Shown here: positions 36,601 to 50,200 of the stretch, one piece after another
Layout of the letters: every line of letters starts with the position of its first letter
How positions within the stretch are numbered: position 1 is the stretch's first letter
DNA from: Phoebastria nigripes
Taxonomy: Eukaryota > Chordata > Aves > Procellariiformes > Diomedeidae
Assembly: GCA_035582835.1 (NCBI GenBank)
Contig: JAYKAV010000467.1
Span: forward strand, 166,149 to 230,148
Direction of reading: 5' to 3'
Length of the DNA stretch: 64,000 bases
Notes under the pieces: generated by a model
The model's database searches: none
Told to the model about the DNA's origin: nothing
What the model saw: the letters and a program-made list of their open reading frames with translations, nothing else
Translations under genes and position numbers: made by a program

Positions 36601-38301
36601 TGACTACTAGCAGCAGCTACCTTTGGCTGAGGTTACATGGTGCTCTGTGCTTGCATATGGCAAAAGCGTTGCTCTNTCTGATAGTATCACCTGACAATAC
36701 GTGTCCTCAGAACCTGCTGTGAACACGGTACTTAGATGTACTTAAAATTAATAGTTTTTCAAACTTGTCAGAAACGACTGTTAGACAGGTGTCTTAAAAA
36801 GGCGGGGGGGGAGGAGTAGTGAAAAAAGTCTCAGTTCGATGGCTATGCTTATACAGCAGAGCCCACATAAATAATGAATTGAAGTTCCCCTTTCTTCTGT
36901 GCTTTTGGGTAAAGAAATAATTGCGGGCAACATGAGGGGAAGAGTATCTGCTTTGGTCCTGACATATCTGGAAGACACTTTGGACACAGGACAGTAGTGC
37001 AGTGTTAGAGCAATCTTAGTTCCTGCACCAGAGACTACACCATAGGTTTGCAAAAAGGTTTTGATGGGCATGACACCATATGCTCCCTTATACTCCCTGT
37101 GAAGAATCAGCTGTATGTAGAATTATACTGGTTTTACACCAACATCTGAGAATACTTTGGAGCCTTTTGTCAAGCCAGGAGGCCATAAGATCAAGTAAAA
37201 CATCAATGTCCTTCTTCTCTAATAGTTGCATAATGCTGGCATCACATGTGAGGAATAAGATTTCCATCCAGTTTACTATGGCTTTTGCTGGACAAATTTC
37301 TAAGCAGTTAAAAATCCTTCATGAAAGAGCAGTTTATCTGGTAAGGAGTGTGCAGTCAGCGTGGCAGCATGAACTACTTGCTTGCATTGACTGCAAGGAA
37401 AGCAAATAACAGGGATGCCATCTATCAAAGCAAAGACATTAGCCTGAAATGGAAATTTTATTTACTTGGAGGGATGAGATGGTTAAAAGACTCTCAAGGA
37501 AGATGTGTGGCATAATATTGAGAGACACTTTACTGCTAAGTCAGTATAGGTTTTGGGAAACAGTACAGAGAATGTAGAAACTGAAAAGAATATAATTTAT
37601 TTTTATCTGAGGGGCTGATGGGCAGAGTTTCAAATGAGGTTTCCTTCTCCTTCGAATTTTATGGGACGTTTAAAGAGGAACTGGAGACCCATGTGCACAA
37701 AAGCTTGGGTCTGTCTGTGATCAAGCAACTGCTCAGCCAAAGGAATGGCTTTTTCTAGAAGTCTATTTGAAGGTGAACAGAAAAAGCTTCTGAGAAGTCA
37801 TTAGCATCCTGAGTACCACAAAACTGGGGTGGAAGATTGTGGCAGGCTCTGTTTACCTTTGATGCAGCCAAAGGAAACATGCCTTACAGACTATTCCTGA
37901 GCACTTCGCATGTAAAATAAAACATAAACAGGAATATTAACAGGATTAGGACCTGGGTTACAACACTAATTCATCCTTAGCATTTATTTTGTGCTTCAGC
38001 AGAAGTAACAAAGGAATAAAAATTCCTTTTGTGTTCTCCACTTGCTGAACTGCAGGAGCTTGCTGGGTTACTTCACCTTTGAGGAGCAACTGAGGGCAAG
38101 AAGTTGGGTGGTGTCTTTGGTGTGACCTATTCTTACTACTTTGTTTTCCGAGAAATGGTGTGTGTTTGCAGTATTTGCTGCAAAGGGTATTTGCTGGAAA
38201 ATCGACAACACACCTATTTTTCAAAGACCAAATTATTAGCCTAAATGCTAATAAAACTACTTTCTTACTCTATTTAGTGATGTGAGGTGGTGACATCACT
38301 A
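33641..38301. other. Unique non-coding sequence
   Basis: No gene is supported. GC-richer DNA at about 34010-34420 holds overlapping frames on both strands and looks non-coding. A run of eight G lies near 36803-36810. A 109-aa plus frame (37080-37409) has no family signature. Isolated Ns are at 34295, 35568 and 36676. Confidence 0.5.
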
Positions 38302-38325
38302 TGATATCATATCAATATGATATCA
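38302..38325. repeat. Perfect 11-bp inverted repeat, 2-nt centre
   Basis: TGATATCATAT (38302-38312) and ATATGATATCA (38315-38325) are exact reverse complements separated by CA. Each arm holds a GATATC palindrome, and a further 'AATATCAT' and 'GTATCAT' follow within 30 bases. The segment is cruciform-prone. No mobile-element boundary is evident. Confidence 0.9.
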
Positions 38326-41300
38326 ACTCCATGCTAATATCATAGCAGTATCATCCTGGTTCTTGTGTATTGCTGTCTTTAATCTAGATATGTTGCTTGG
38401 ATCTGTTCTGCTTTACTTGTCTACAGCATATTCCTATGTGAGTGAATTAGAAATACACCAATAAAGTCTTAATGAAAATTTGATTTATAAACTCTTATTT
38501 TGCTCTCAGATTATACAGGAAATGACAGATGCAGTTTATATCAGTTCTGAGTTTGTGGAAGGTTCCTTCCAGTTCATTTATGAGATGAGCAAGTTGATGG
38601 AGCAGGGCAGCACTTAGGACAAACCTTAGCATCCCTTTACCTTTTTAAATAAAGCCCAAAGGCTGCAGAGTGTCCCACTCCTTCTCCCCTTCCTTCTCCT
38701 GCCTTCCCCAAAGCTGCTCACTGGAGTCTGGTTTTTCTCTTGTAAAGGTGGAGGCTGCCTACTTCATCCCTTAGATATAAAATTTCCCAGCATGTGCTAG
38801 CGTCCCAGAAGCACGCAAGACAGCAACACGAGGGGCAGGGAGGCTGCAAGCCCTGGGGGAGGGATGCAGCATCTGCTTCCAGCTCCAGCCTTTCCCCCTG
38901 GCATGTGCCTGGCTTAAGTGCAGGATTTGCCTATCGCCACGGCCGCTTGTCCCAACCTCAAATGGTGCACCTGCACACCCTTTCGGGGTGGCCCTCGGTG
39001 GTGGTGCTCACACCCTGCACACACAAAGCAGAATTGGCCCACGTGTTTTCATCACAACAAATGCTACCCTAGTGAGTTTTTCAAAGCCCTTTGCCAGCTG
39101 GTTGATGCAGATAGCAGAGCTATTTCAGCAACAACTGGAGGCAGGGAGGATGCGGCCGGGTAGTTTCCAGGGCTTGTGAGCCTCCTGGCCCTGGGAAGGG
39201 TGTGAGCTCTGGCTGCTCTCTTCTCTATCATGGTGAGTTATTGTGAAGGTTTGAAACTGGTGTCATAACAAACGTTCAGGCTTGGGAAAAAGTTTTGAGA
39301 TCAGACCTGAAAGGAGGGATAATGCCCTTTTCCCAAGACCATCTCTTTCCCACAGGTGCCTGTAGATAACTATATGATGCTGAAGCTGATAAGATAATTA
39401 AGCTGCTAAAGGCAGGCAGCATTCGAGGATAAATCTGGCAGCTGCTCTGTGAAGTGGCTTTCATTGAAAGCTGTGTCGTGGCGGGGTAAGCTGTACAAAC
39501 TGTGCTGCAGAGCCAACAAAAAACACCTTTTTGGCATAGAGAAGAGTGTCAGACTGATTCACAGGATCACAAGTAGGTTGTGGCCTGAGAATCACTTTAT
39601 TAAGCAAAGCTGTCAAAGCGGGAGCGTGTTTCTTAGGAAAATCAATTGCCCAGATTCAGGTTATATAGTGCAGATATGTCAGTCCCAGAGGGCAGGTTTC
39701 TCAGCAGTCCCACAGGCAGGTGGCTGGGAAGCCCAGTGAGTTTGCTGGCAGCTGTCCACCGGGATTTCTTTGCAATCCCTAGCCCTATTCAAAACATCTG
39801 GACTTTCATAAATACGTGTTTTCAATTGGGAAAATGTTCTCCCAGAAGTTCTGAGTTATTTATCCATTGTTATTTGACTAAAATAATTGCTCCTAATAAG
39901 GGACAGCCAAAACCCCAGAACTGGGTCAGCACTCCTTCAGGAGCAAGCAAATAACTCAGTGTTAACTCTTTAAATGTTCTCCACTGCTGATTGGTGCTTT
40001 CCACCTGAAATATTTAGTCTGAATGAGAAGAAAAAAAATGTAACATTTCCTTTGCTGAGCAAATATTCACGTAACCTAATGGAAGATGACAGTAACTCTG
40101 GGTATTTTTTGAAGTTGCTATTTAAAATTCAGTCCTGTTGTAGAAGGCCAGATTTCACAGTGTTGCCTTTTACTTTTAAGAAGTCTAGCAGCCAGATGGG
40201 AGCTGAATGTGTTGAACTGGGACATAACTGCCTAATATGACTAGTTAACCAGCAATGTAGCTCTTTCTCAAGGTTTGTTTAGATGTTGTCTTTAGACTGA
40301 TGATGAGAGTTTATGGTTCAATATATAAGCATGCCTAAATCTCAGACAACTGATATTCTTGAGACTGTGGTAGATTCCTCTAGTGCACTGCCTTGTAACT
40401 ACTTTTCTAGGAGGCATCTTAGTTTGTGGATTAGCTCTGATTTTAAATCTGGCTTGTGTTTAAAATTAAACATTTATTCTTATTTTGTTGAACTGGAAAA
40501 TAGGAAAAAATATTGTTACCTTAGGACTTTTTTTTTTACATTTTTTGAATTATTCAGTGTTATGTTCAGAAACATTTCTAAACAAAGTTATTTTTTTAAA
40601 TGAAAAATCAAACCATTTCTTAATATTTCTCTTCCCTTCTCTCCAGGCTTTTTCAGCTGAAACTAATCAATAAATCATGTGACTGTCTGCAAATAGTTAT
40701 AGTTGTACCCAAATCTACATTTTTGTCCAAAATTTATTCAACTGAAAAACCTTATCCTATGCTGTATGAGGTAATTCTGCTTTTTTAACTCTTTGAAAGA
40801 AATCAGCACCCTAGTGTAAACACAGAACAGGCTGTAGGACGTTGTTCTGTGTACTTTTGTAGAAGAAACTATTTCCCTGCCAGTCAGAGATCATTTTTCA
40901 GAGCTGTATGGGTCTGATAAAACTAGAGTTATATACCCTTGAATTTTATTGGTTCAAAGTGTAATTAAATAGAAATGACTGGGTGCATAAAGCATATCGA
41001 TGGAATTAGGATTTCCAAACAAGGTTTTGAAGAACACAAATGTTGAGAGACGCTCCCTGATAGAGCTTCATGGGACACGCATGAATCATGGCAGGAGCGG
41101 GGTAGAAAAAGCAGTTTCCATCAGAGAAGAGNAGCCTGTTACACTGAGGGGAAAAAATGGTGCTATTGAAACTTGACTTGTTCTATGTGCTGTGGAGCCT
41201 CCTAGGATCACAGGGTAAAAATGGAGGTGCCTCTGGAAACTCGGAAGATGAGAGGCAAAACCTGACCTTTGTTTTTCCCTTTAGGAGAATGGGAAGAAAG

Positions 41301-42514
41301 CTGGCTCCTGGTGGCTTTGGTGACTGAAAAGAGCATTACCCCTGTGCGGCTCCACAAAATGGTGATTGCTGCATTGATGGGAGGTTCTTAACAGAAAGTT
41401 TGTTTATTTTTGGAAATGGTAGGACCAAAAAGAGTTAGGAAAGCAGAGAAGGAGACATTTTTGAAGGTTTCAGTATGGTTCAAATGATTTCAAGACAGTG
41501 GGACTTCCTGAAGTGGCAAACTTGGATTAAATGCATTGCATGGAAATCTTGCCCTATTTCGAAATCTCTGTCCAAAGGCTCAGCTTTGGTGAGTGGTTCC
41601 AGGGCAGAAAACCTGGACCTGGTGTTGTGGCATCAGGGTTGGGAGTAGCAGGGGTGGTTTTCCTGGGGTGGAGGTGATGGGGCTCCTTTACAGGCTGTTT
41701 TAACAGGATTGTCTCTAACCCCCATCATTTCACCCATCTGATCTGTCAGGTGGCCCTATACATGTGAGGGGCAGGAATGGGCAGCTCAACGGGAATGTAT
41801 GAACTGGCTCTGTTGCTGATGGGAAAATGCAGGAGGAGCACTGGTCTGGGGTGCAGGAGAGGGGGAGCACAGGAGCCTCAGGAGAGGACGCTGGGCAGGG
41901 GGGAGCAAAGAGCGAGAGGGGCACTGCAGGACATGGCTAGCCTGGGTGGGAAGTGGCGGGTTTGTTGCCAGTGGAAAACTTGGACTGTGCTCCTTTTCTG
42001 CTTGTTTTCAGGCAGACCAGCTTGCTTTGACCTCTCGAGCTGAAAGAGAGACATAGGAAGGAAGACCTTTCTCGTGATAAGAGCAGGAGCCTATGCTGCA
42101 CGTTCCCCCCATGGATCAAAACAGGAAATGTTTGCTGGCATCATCCCCTTGTCCGTCCGCATCACTGCTCTCCCTTGCCCGACACTTCGAAGGTGTGTTC
42201 TTGCTTGACCTCCTCCCTCCAGGTTGTCACGAGGTTAACACAAACTCATTATCCTATCATTTTTGTCATCACAAGGGGATTTACACACAGACTAAAGAAC
42301 TGCGAAATAGACAGAGGGGAGAGGGTTAGTGTAAAGAATAATCCTGCCAGGCTTTAATTTTTCCTCATTTGTTTCCTCAGTCCCTTCTCCTTTTTCTCAG
42401 TGGATCAGTATCCAGATTTACTCTTGAGCTTGGTTTGACCAACCCAGCTTGAACCCTCAGTATTTTACCTCTCTAAAACCGCTCATGGTTTCATCTATCA
42501 ATGCCTGTGTGATT
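38326..42514. other. Unique non-coding sequence with a GC-rich patch
   Basis: No gene is supported. About 38790-39180 is GC-rich with some CpG and an E-box CACGTG at 39040-39045, but no promoter architecture is evident. About 41630-41690 and 41840-41910 are G-rich on the plus strand; runs at 41636, 41641, 41651, 41665 and 41679 give a loose quadruplex pattern. An isolated N is at 41132. Confidence 0.5.
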
Positions 42515-42945
42515 ACAGGAAGAACTGAACTCTGGATGAGGCTGCAGGAGCACTGAGCAGGGGGATGACCCCTTCCCTCAGCCTGCTTGTGCAGCCCAGC
42601 CAGCCTGCCCANGGCAGGGCACTGCCAGCGCCCGCTGCTGTTCTCCCCAAACTTGCTGAGGGTGCACTGCGTCCCACTGCCCAGGTCACTGGGGAGGATG
42701 CTCAATAGCATCGGCCCCAGCAGGCTCCCCTGAGAAATGTCACCCTTAAGTGGGTGCCAGCTGGACCGTGAATTGCTGACTGCTGCCTTTTAATCCCGAA
42801 CATCCCTCTGGTTTCCCAGCCCATCCTGTGGTTCACTCAGGCTGTTCTTATTTCTAGTTTGGATGCAAGAATACTGCATGTGAAACGCCTTGCAAAAGTC
42901 AAGGTATACTTTACTATTGCTAATCTTGACATCTGTTCTTTTATA
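42515..42945 (-). mobile_element. CR1 LINE fragment, minus strand, RT palm with internal deletion
   Basis: Read on the minus strand, the element starts near 42945 with the 'DIYLDFCKAF' zone (plus strand GCCTTGCAAAAGTCAAGGTA). It continues through the SSGVPQGSVLGP-like zone, where GGGGCCGATGCTATTGAGCA marks the start of the 'PMLFNIF' segment. It then reads LGSGTQCTLSKFGENSSG, the CR1 catalytic box zone (family: SGTECTLSKFADDTKLGG) with both key aspartates lost. Just beyond, near 42600-42640, about 250-300 bases expected in the family are missing. The sequence then resumes as the '[20 protein letters not shown]' zone (plus strand about 42520-42585). The copy is dead. An isolated N at 42612 falls close to the deletion junction. 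Confidence 0.8.
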
Positions 42946-44966
42946 CATTTTTTTACTTTTTAAAACACTTAAGTATTTAAAAACACAAGCAAAACTTACT
43001 TAAAAAAAAAACCCAGACTCAAAAAGTAAAGGCTGTATCAAACTGATAGCTTTCCTGCAAGATATTTTTAAGTACTCTCACTTGTAATTCTCAGAGGCTT
43101 CCATTAAAAGTTTGAGACAATAACATCTCTCCATGGTGGCTACTTTCATATCTGCAGTACCTAGAGTTACTAAGCAAGGGATAAAATTATTATTATCGCT
43201 ATCAGAGTACAGCCTAGACACAAGCAGGGGAGGTGGGGCCCCAGGAGAAAATGCAGAATTACTGAGACTTGCTGTTATTTGGTGGTGGTGATGTTCAGCT
43301 GCAGAATGAAAGCCAGAATGTGAAATGATATTTTTAACAAAAAATAAAGTAGGCATAATAAAACCAAATCAAGACAAAACAAGAAAAAGGTCAGTATTGA
43401 TTATAGAGTGTTATGAGCGAACTTTCGCTTAACAAACTACCAGATGTATAAATATTACATTCAACTTCAGATAACTGGACAGGCAAATTTTTCAGGGGGG
43501 TTTGAGGTAGAGAGCCTGGAGATGATGATAAAAAAGACTTCAGTCTCTTTGTACTTCTGTGCCAACTTGTGTCACACCAGCTTTTCTTGAGCCATTTCTA
43601 GCCACAGCTGGAGCCTTTGGAGGTAAGAAATATTCCTCGTACCACCGTCTCTGGGACAGCAGCTCAGGCTTCAGCTCATCAAAGCACATGCCTGACTTGA
43701 AGTCTGTGTTTCTGATCTGCAAGGCACTTGAATGCTGGCTGGGAAGTGTCTCAGCCCTGGGATTGCCTTAGTCCTGTTATCAGCAGCATGAGTCTTGGCC
43801 GCACAGAGGGGAAAATCCCACGTCTCTGGATTGTAGCCAGAGGAAACTGTGAGCAAAGGAAACCTTCCCCTGTGCAGGGCACGAGGAGCCATGGGGAGAC
43901 CTCCCCTGCTCCTCGCCCTCCATCCCGGTGCAACCAGCCAGCCTGCAGCTTCACAGTAACACTGTTGTTCTATCAAAACATGAATGACTACTTGTCGTTT
44001 ATCTCGCCAACATATTTTTGAGCTTCAGCCTCAGTCAGCGCTCCATACTGTCTGGGTTTTAATCTGCTTTGTTTGTGCTCTCACAGGCAGGTGACGGAGG
44101 CCCTCTCCAAGCAAAAAGAAACACTGATTGCTTTGGTCTCTTCCACTGAACAGTTACATTTTGGCTTTGATTCCTTTTCCTTTTTTAAGTCACTGTTGCT
44201 TTTGTATTGTTTTTAGTTTGCATTGTACATTGATCCGTGTACAGTCTTCTCCAGATACATCCTTCCATACCTCCTTCTCTCTCCCCCCTCTAGACTGTCA
44301 ATACAAAGCCATATAAATTGACTTGTTAGTCAAAATACATCTACCCAGCTTTTGGTAAAGCAGAGGATGATCCAACGAGTTTTTCTGAGCTTTACAAATA
44401 TGGCAAATCTATTTTTCATAGTGTGTTCAGCATGCCATTTCCACATGTGATCACACAGATTTTCTGCTTCATCATGCAACTGAATAAGAACATTTTAAGC
44501 ACCTCAAATAAAAATAGAGGGCATTTCTGGAAGGCTGAAATAGGATCATACCAACTGTAACAGGTCAGTGTTGGTTTGCTTGAAGAGGGAAATTCTTGAG
44601 CAGTGATTAGGGCTATTCTTAGTGCTGGCTCTTACTGAAGCTCGCAGTCAGTCAGGTAGAGCTGGGTAAACACCAGGAGCAAGTTCCAGCAGATAACACA
44701 GAAATCAGTGGCCATTGTCAGTGTTTCCAGCAGCACTGCTGTTTTCTTTACTCCATGGCAAAAGAAACAGGGCTGAGTGGCAGTTTTCGTTAAACTATTT
44801 CCTGGCAGCGTGCAGGATAAACTTATTTGGAAACAAACATATTTTTCTAATCCCTGGCTAAGAAAACTTGATATCTAGCCCTACGCATGACACGATTGCT
44901 CCAGCAGGCTTTCCTACATGTATTGCACCCAGACCTGTTACTGCACACAGTGTTGTAAATATATTG
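42946..44966. other. Unique non-coding sequence
   Basis: No gene is supported. Minus and plus frames at about 43.67-44.02 kb overlap and look like chance. An A-run lies near 43001-43010. Nothing else is recognised. Confidence 0.5.
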
Positions 44967-44985
44967 TGGTGGTGGTGGTGGTGGT
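44967..44985 (+). repeat. (TGG)6 microsatellite
   Basis: Six perfect TGG units plus one base. The repeat creates a run of histidines in a minus-strand open frame, which is a by-product and not evidence of a gene. Confidence 0.95.
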
Positions 44986-45102
44986 CTGTTTCTGTTTTTC
45001 TTTCCTTTTTATTTTTCCCTCGGGTTTTTTTCCCTTGCTCTAGTATATGTCTTGCCTGCCTGTAGAGAAGAGTACTAAACAGATGCATGGAGAGAATGGC
45101 AC

Positions 45103-45125
45103 GTGTGTATATATATATATATATT
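45103..45125 (+). repeat. Compound (GT)3(AT)8 microsatellite
   Basis: Three GT units run into eight AT units without interruption. The length is likely polymorphic. Confidence 0.95.
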
Positions 45126-47260
45126 TTAATATCTTCTGTTTTATTCAGGTCCTTCCTTACTGACCCCCAGGGAAATCCTCTGTGTGAAGACACCTGCCCG
45201 CACCTGAGAGAGGGTGTATTTTCTGGCACTGACCAGGAAGCACCAGGCAATCTGAAAAAAAATTCCTCCTTGCTGCCTTCCATGACTAAAACTTTCATTT
45301 TCACAGACATGACATCAGAAATTGGATTCTACAAGTTTTACTCACAGTTGTAAGATTTCATTATGTGTATGAAATGAAGATTCAGTTTTCCTTCCCCTCT
45401 GGGAGCTGGGCTAAAATACGAAAACCAATAAAAAGCTAGCTATAGAAAGTAGAGAAAATGCTTCCCTTTGCAATAGCCTGTTCTCACAACTTTTAATGCG
45501 TAAACCTGTAACAGATAGGAGGTTTTTTTTAAGATGCACATTATTGCATCAGTAACATGTATGGTGATTTCTTAGTCTACTAGAGATGTCTTTTCTTCAT
45601 GTTTCAGATGTTTCTTTTCTTCAAATAAGTTTGTAGAATAGACCTTCTTATTCTGTCAACATGTTTCTGATGGACTATTTTATTAGCTTATGTTATTGTT
45701 GCTTTGTGCTTGATGGCTTGATAGGAAATACATTCACTGTCTGACTGCATTAGAAATAGATTTGCAAGGTGGAAGTAAAGATGGCGATTCACAGGCAGCA
45801 TGAACAAAGGCAATGTACAGCAAGGTTTTACACAGGGTGAGAGTCAGAGAGCTGGTGGACCATTACCTCTGTGGCACTTGCTTAACAACGTGCTTAAGAA
45901 TAACCCATTGAATTTAGCTGCTATTGTTTTGGTGCAGAATTGGTCAGACTGGCTTTGTCCATCCGGACTATGAGAAATGTTTGCAAAAAAGTATTCTGGA
46001 ATTCCACTCCTCTGGCTTAGTTTTGAGGCAAGGTTCATAGAAAGGGACAGCCCAGCTACTGTCTGATGGATGGGTTTGGACAGGTCAGCAGTAAAGCGAG
46101 CAACAGGATGACAGAGGCAGGCCTGAAGATGATCTTGTGAGTTCACCTGCATGCTGGAGTCGATGGGAGGTAGCATCAGCAGGTGCTGGCGTGGCAGGGT
46201 GGACCACAGCGTGGGGTGCTTGGGGTTGGGCCAGCCAGCAATGCTCAGCATTTTTCGCTAAAATAAACAATGTTTTTTATCTGGAGTATGTCCATTGTGA
46301 GGAGTAGTTGTGAATGAGTTAAAGTGCTCTCTAGTCTTTTTTAGACTAGACCAGGTTATCAAGTGCTTTCAGATGCAGGAAGGAAAGCAGTATTTAAGAG
46401 CTGTTGCTATTAAGTTATCACGCAAGACATACTGGTAGCTGCGTGCTCCAATTTCAGCCAGGACACTCCAAGAATTTGAGGGTTTGTGGGATGCCTGTGT
46501 GTGTATGTAAATGCCCTTCTCTAATCCTAATCAACCCTTCCCTCTTCTCCACCGTCAATATTATTTGAGGCAGCTGTAGTGCAGAGAGGGACCATTTCAT
46601 GAGCTGTAAGCACTGTGTGTATATTCCCTGTATATACCCAGACCCTCTCTACTGCATACTCAGGGTTTTGAATGTCCTGCATCCCCAAAGTGCTTGGGGG
46701 GTTTCTGTAATGGGAAATGAATCATGGTTAAACTTGGGCGCATGCTTCAGGCTTACACTGAAGAGTTCTATGTTACACGGCCTAGCCAGGGGTGCCACAC
46801 GTATGGGTCAGTCTGTCGTGTATGACTACGGGCTACTTCGTGCCTGGTTGTTCCCTCTGCATGCAATGGCTATTCTCCCAACAGCTAGCATCCTAAGCTG
46901 TCATATGTTCTGAAAACCCTTATATTTCTATGAAAACATGGGAAAAGCTGTGTCCTGTCATGGATGATGAAGAATTTAACCATAAACTACAGTAAACCTC
47001 AGACTGGCAATTGCGTCAGCAGCTGATGACCCTTACGAAGCAGAAGCCTACAGCTCAGAGCCCCATTCCTCAAGGTGGGGATATGCCTTGCATTATAGCT
47101 ACTTGTGGTGCCAGGAAATGGGAACNAAAATGTGACAAGTGAGCATATGATGTATGCAGAATTTCTTTGTTCTGGATTTTTTTTCCTGAAAAAATAAATA
47201 TACAGGGTGAGAATGTATACATTTCCATTTAAGAAGAGAAGCACAAAACTTGCTGGCCAG
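45126..47260. other. Unique non-coding sequence
   Basis: No gene is supported. The 135-aa minus frame at about 45844-46251 has no family signature. An isolated N is at 47126. Confidence 0.5.
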
Positions 47261-47272
47261 TGTGTGTGTGTG
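47261..47272 (+). repeat. (TG)6 microsatellite
   Basis: Six perfect TG units, a short dinucleotide repeat. Confidence 0.9.
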
Positions 47273-50200
47273 AGAAAGGGAATCAGCGTAGCTTTTGCCT
47301 GCCTTGCTAGTGAGCCATTTTATGATTTTTGACATATGTTAGGTGTACCCAGAGACTTGTGTTAAGGTAGCTCATCTGAAGCTACTTGTGGACTGTGGTG
47401 CTGTCAGTAGCCTAGGGCCTTTGCTGCCTCCCTGCTTACTAGAGGATACCCCCTTTCCCAGTTGTTCCTTGAAGGTATTCTTCACAGCTTTCTTATGGTG
47501 ACCATGCCCCTTCCTCTGCTGTCAAGGAGCTAAAACTCCTGTGAGCAGTGCATTGCCCATCTCTGCAGACAGCTGTGCATGGCAGTGTGCTTGGCAGGTC
47601 CTCCCCGTCCTGGGTTTTGCCCATTGATTTTTGCCCACTGTGTTTGACGGACTCTGCGCTGTATTTCTCACTCCCAAAAGCAAGTGCAGATTTTACAAGT
47701 GCAATACACATGTGGTGTTTCCGCGGCTTGGTCTCTCTCTGCACAAATAGCTCTTTCCTCAGGAAGGGTGGAGAGAACCTGCTGCAGCAGTGGTGGCAAC
47801 ATGTCCTGGCCGTGGGCTGTGGGCTGAGACACAGCACGAGGCGAGACGTGAGCCTCTAGAGGTCACTGACACACCAGTGTGTGACACACAGCGAGAGGGA
47901 CAGGGCTGCTCTGGGCAGGGTGTATACAGCAAGCTGTGCGTAAATAACAACAAAGAGCAGAGCAGATTTTGTGTTTGAGATCTGCTGCAAAGACGTGAAT
48001 GAAATGAGAGGCAATGGCTTGTCCAGGGTAGATGCCTGAGGCCCTCAGAGGCACTATACCGCTCTGTGGCTGATAGCTTAGGCTGCAGTCAAACATATTG
48101 CCATGGGATGGAGGTTTAATTCATTTGGCAGCACAAAACTGCAATGGAAAGTGCTGCAGCCATAGGACCTGGGCATGGGGCTGATGTCCTGAGGAGTGGA
48201 CAGGGGCAGGGGGAGCCTCCTAACCACAGTGACCTGTGGGTACCATCACAAAGGCTGCCAGGTTTGCTGTGTAGCCATTTCCCCAACCTCACCTGCCGCA
48301 TGGTGATGCAGAGTGCTGTTGCTACACGTAAGCAATGCCTGGATTCCCAAAATCACCAACGCATCAGAAGAGGGAATGATTAGTTCATTTGTAGAGTGCC
48401 TTCTTGCACCTCCCTATAAGAAACCCCAAAGGGCTGGGAGAAACCAATAATCTGCTGATGCCAGCCTGGATTCGTCCCGTGTGCGTGAAACTACCCCGTA
48501 TTGGTATTAACAGTGAAAAGCGAGGAAGAGTGTAGTCAGGCAGGGAACTCTGCCCAGTGGTGGAGGAGGGAGCTGTGGTAAAGGGGTATTTGGGCTGGGT
48601 AGGACCTGGGGTCCCTAATGCCTGCCATGGGGTGACCATGCACCTAGCTCGGGTACCTGAAACGTGCTGCAATAACTGCAGGTCTCCTTGGAAAAGAAAA
48701 CCTGTTGGCGTTACAGGGATGTCAGCCAAGGCATGCCTAGTAGTAATGTATAAGGACTGTTCCCTTTGTAGTTTATCACTGTAAGGTTTAAGCAAATGTT
48801 GTCTTCTAATGTGTTTCCCCTTGAAGTCACCAAGTTGAACAAGAAAATAAAGCTCTGTAGTTCACAACTGCGAACGTGTAAATGTTACTGAAAAGCCAGG
48901 ACGTGGTGGGGCATAACACTGGTGGGGGACTGTCCATCTCTGCTGACCTGGGCGTAGCCGCCCGCCTTTCTCAGCATTGTTCTTCCTGCACTTTGAGCTG
49001 GGGGGAGAGGAACTCCCACCCTGCAGCTCCCACTGCCCTCGGGCCTCTGCCTGCCCCTCCTTCCTCACCCACCCTCTGCACGAGGCTGGCTGCCTTCGGT
49101 CAGAAAATCTGCTGGGCTTTGCACAAACGTCTCCTAATGTAAATATCAAAGCACTATAGAAACCCTCTCTGTTGGTGCCGGTTCTTCTGAGCTGTGTTTT
49201 CAAAGTGCTGACTCTGTTGGTTCTTATCATGTAAGTCTCAGCAATTAACTTTCTTTTGATCACTTGGGTGTGTGCTTTCTTTTTTTTTCTTTTTAAGTAC
49301 ATTTTTAATAGTAGATGAGTGTAGTGACCAAATACACAACCATAAGATTTTTAATTTAAAGGAAATGATAGTTAATTGCTTTGTAAACTGACCAGACATT
49401 GTCATGCTTCTCCATACAAAAGAATAGTTTTAAATTACAATTTTATAGAGGAGAATAGTAATGAGGATTATTACTTTAAAACAGGCAATTTATATGTATG
49501 TAGGAACATGTGAAAGTTGGCATACAGATTTTGAGTAAAATATGTTAAAGTCTGATGTAGTTTACTATGTTGTTTCACATAAGCAACTGTATGAGTGATT
49601 GATGAAGTTTTTTTGCCCATATAGGTGTGGTACCCGGGTGCTGGTGCCCCTGAATGTGTAGCTAATTAGGTATGGGCCAGTCCTGCACCTTGTTTCTAAG
49701 GACTTGTGCTCCTGACAGCCCCATGCCACCATCAGTCTCTGCTATTCAGTCCCAACGAACACAGAAGAGTTTTTCACTCATTAGCAGACAGATGCTCGAT
49801 GGGACTCACTCCTTGAGTTTTTGTGCCCTGGACTTTGTCCCTCTTGACAGCACTGCATGTTGTGGAATGTTGCTGTACCACCCCAGAAGCATTCTGCTCC
49901 ATGTGGTATTAGACTCATCCTGAGTGAAATGTAAGGGAACTGGATCTGTAAACAAAATTTGAGCTTTTGTTTTAGTGTGAAGTTTAGCCCTTGCTATTAA
50001 CGATTTGCATTTTACAAACTCTCAGCAGACTAGAGCATGTCCCATCACTCACAGTAGTTGGGAATGTCTGTGGTCTGTTTTGTTGAGCAACATTACATTT
50101 CTGGGGTTAGCTCTCGTGAGTCACAAGACATGATTTTTTTTTGCTGCAACCACAAATATTCCAAACAAATCCCTCTCATTTTAGGGAGTTAGATCACAAC

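Noticed and set aside
44858..45310. 150-aa minus-strand open frame with a histidine run
   Set aside because: The histidines and tyrosine/isoleucine runs are simply the translated (TGG)n and (AT)n microsatellites.
48862..49302. 146-aa minus-strand open frame
   Set aside because: It lies over a C-rich/G-rich low-complexity tract and has no domain signature.
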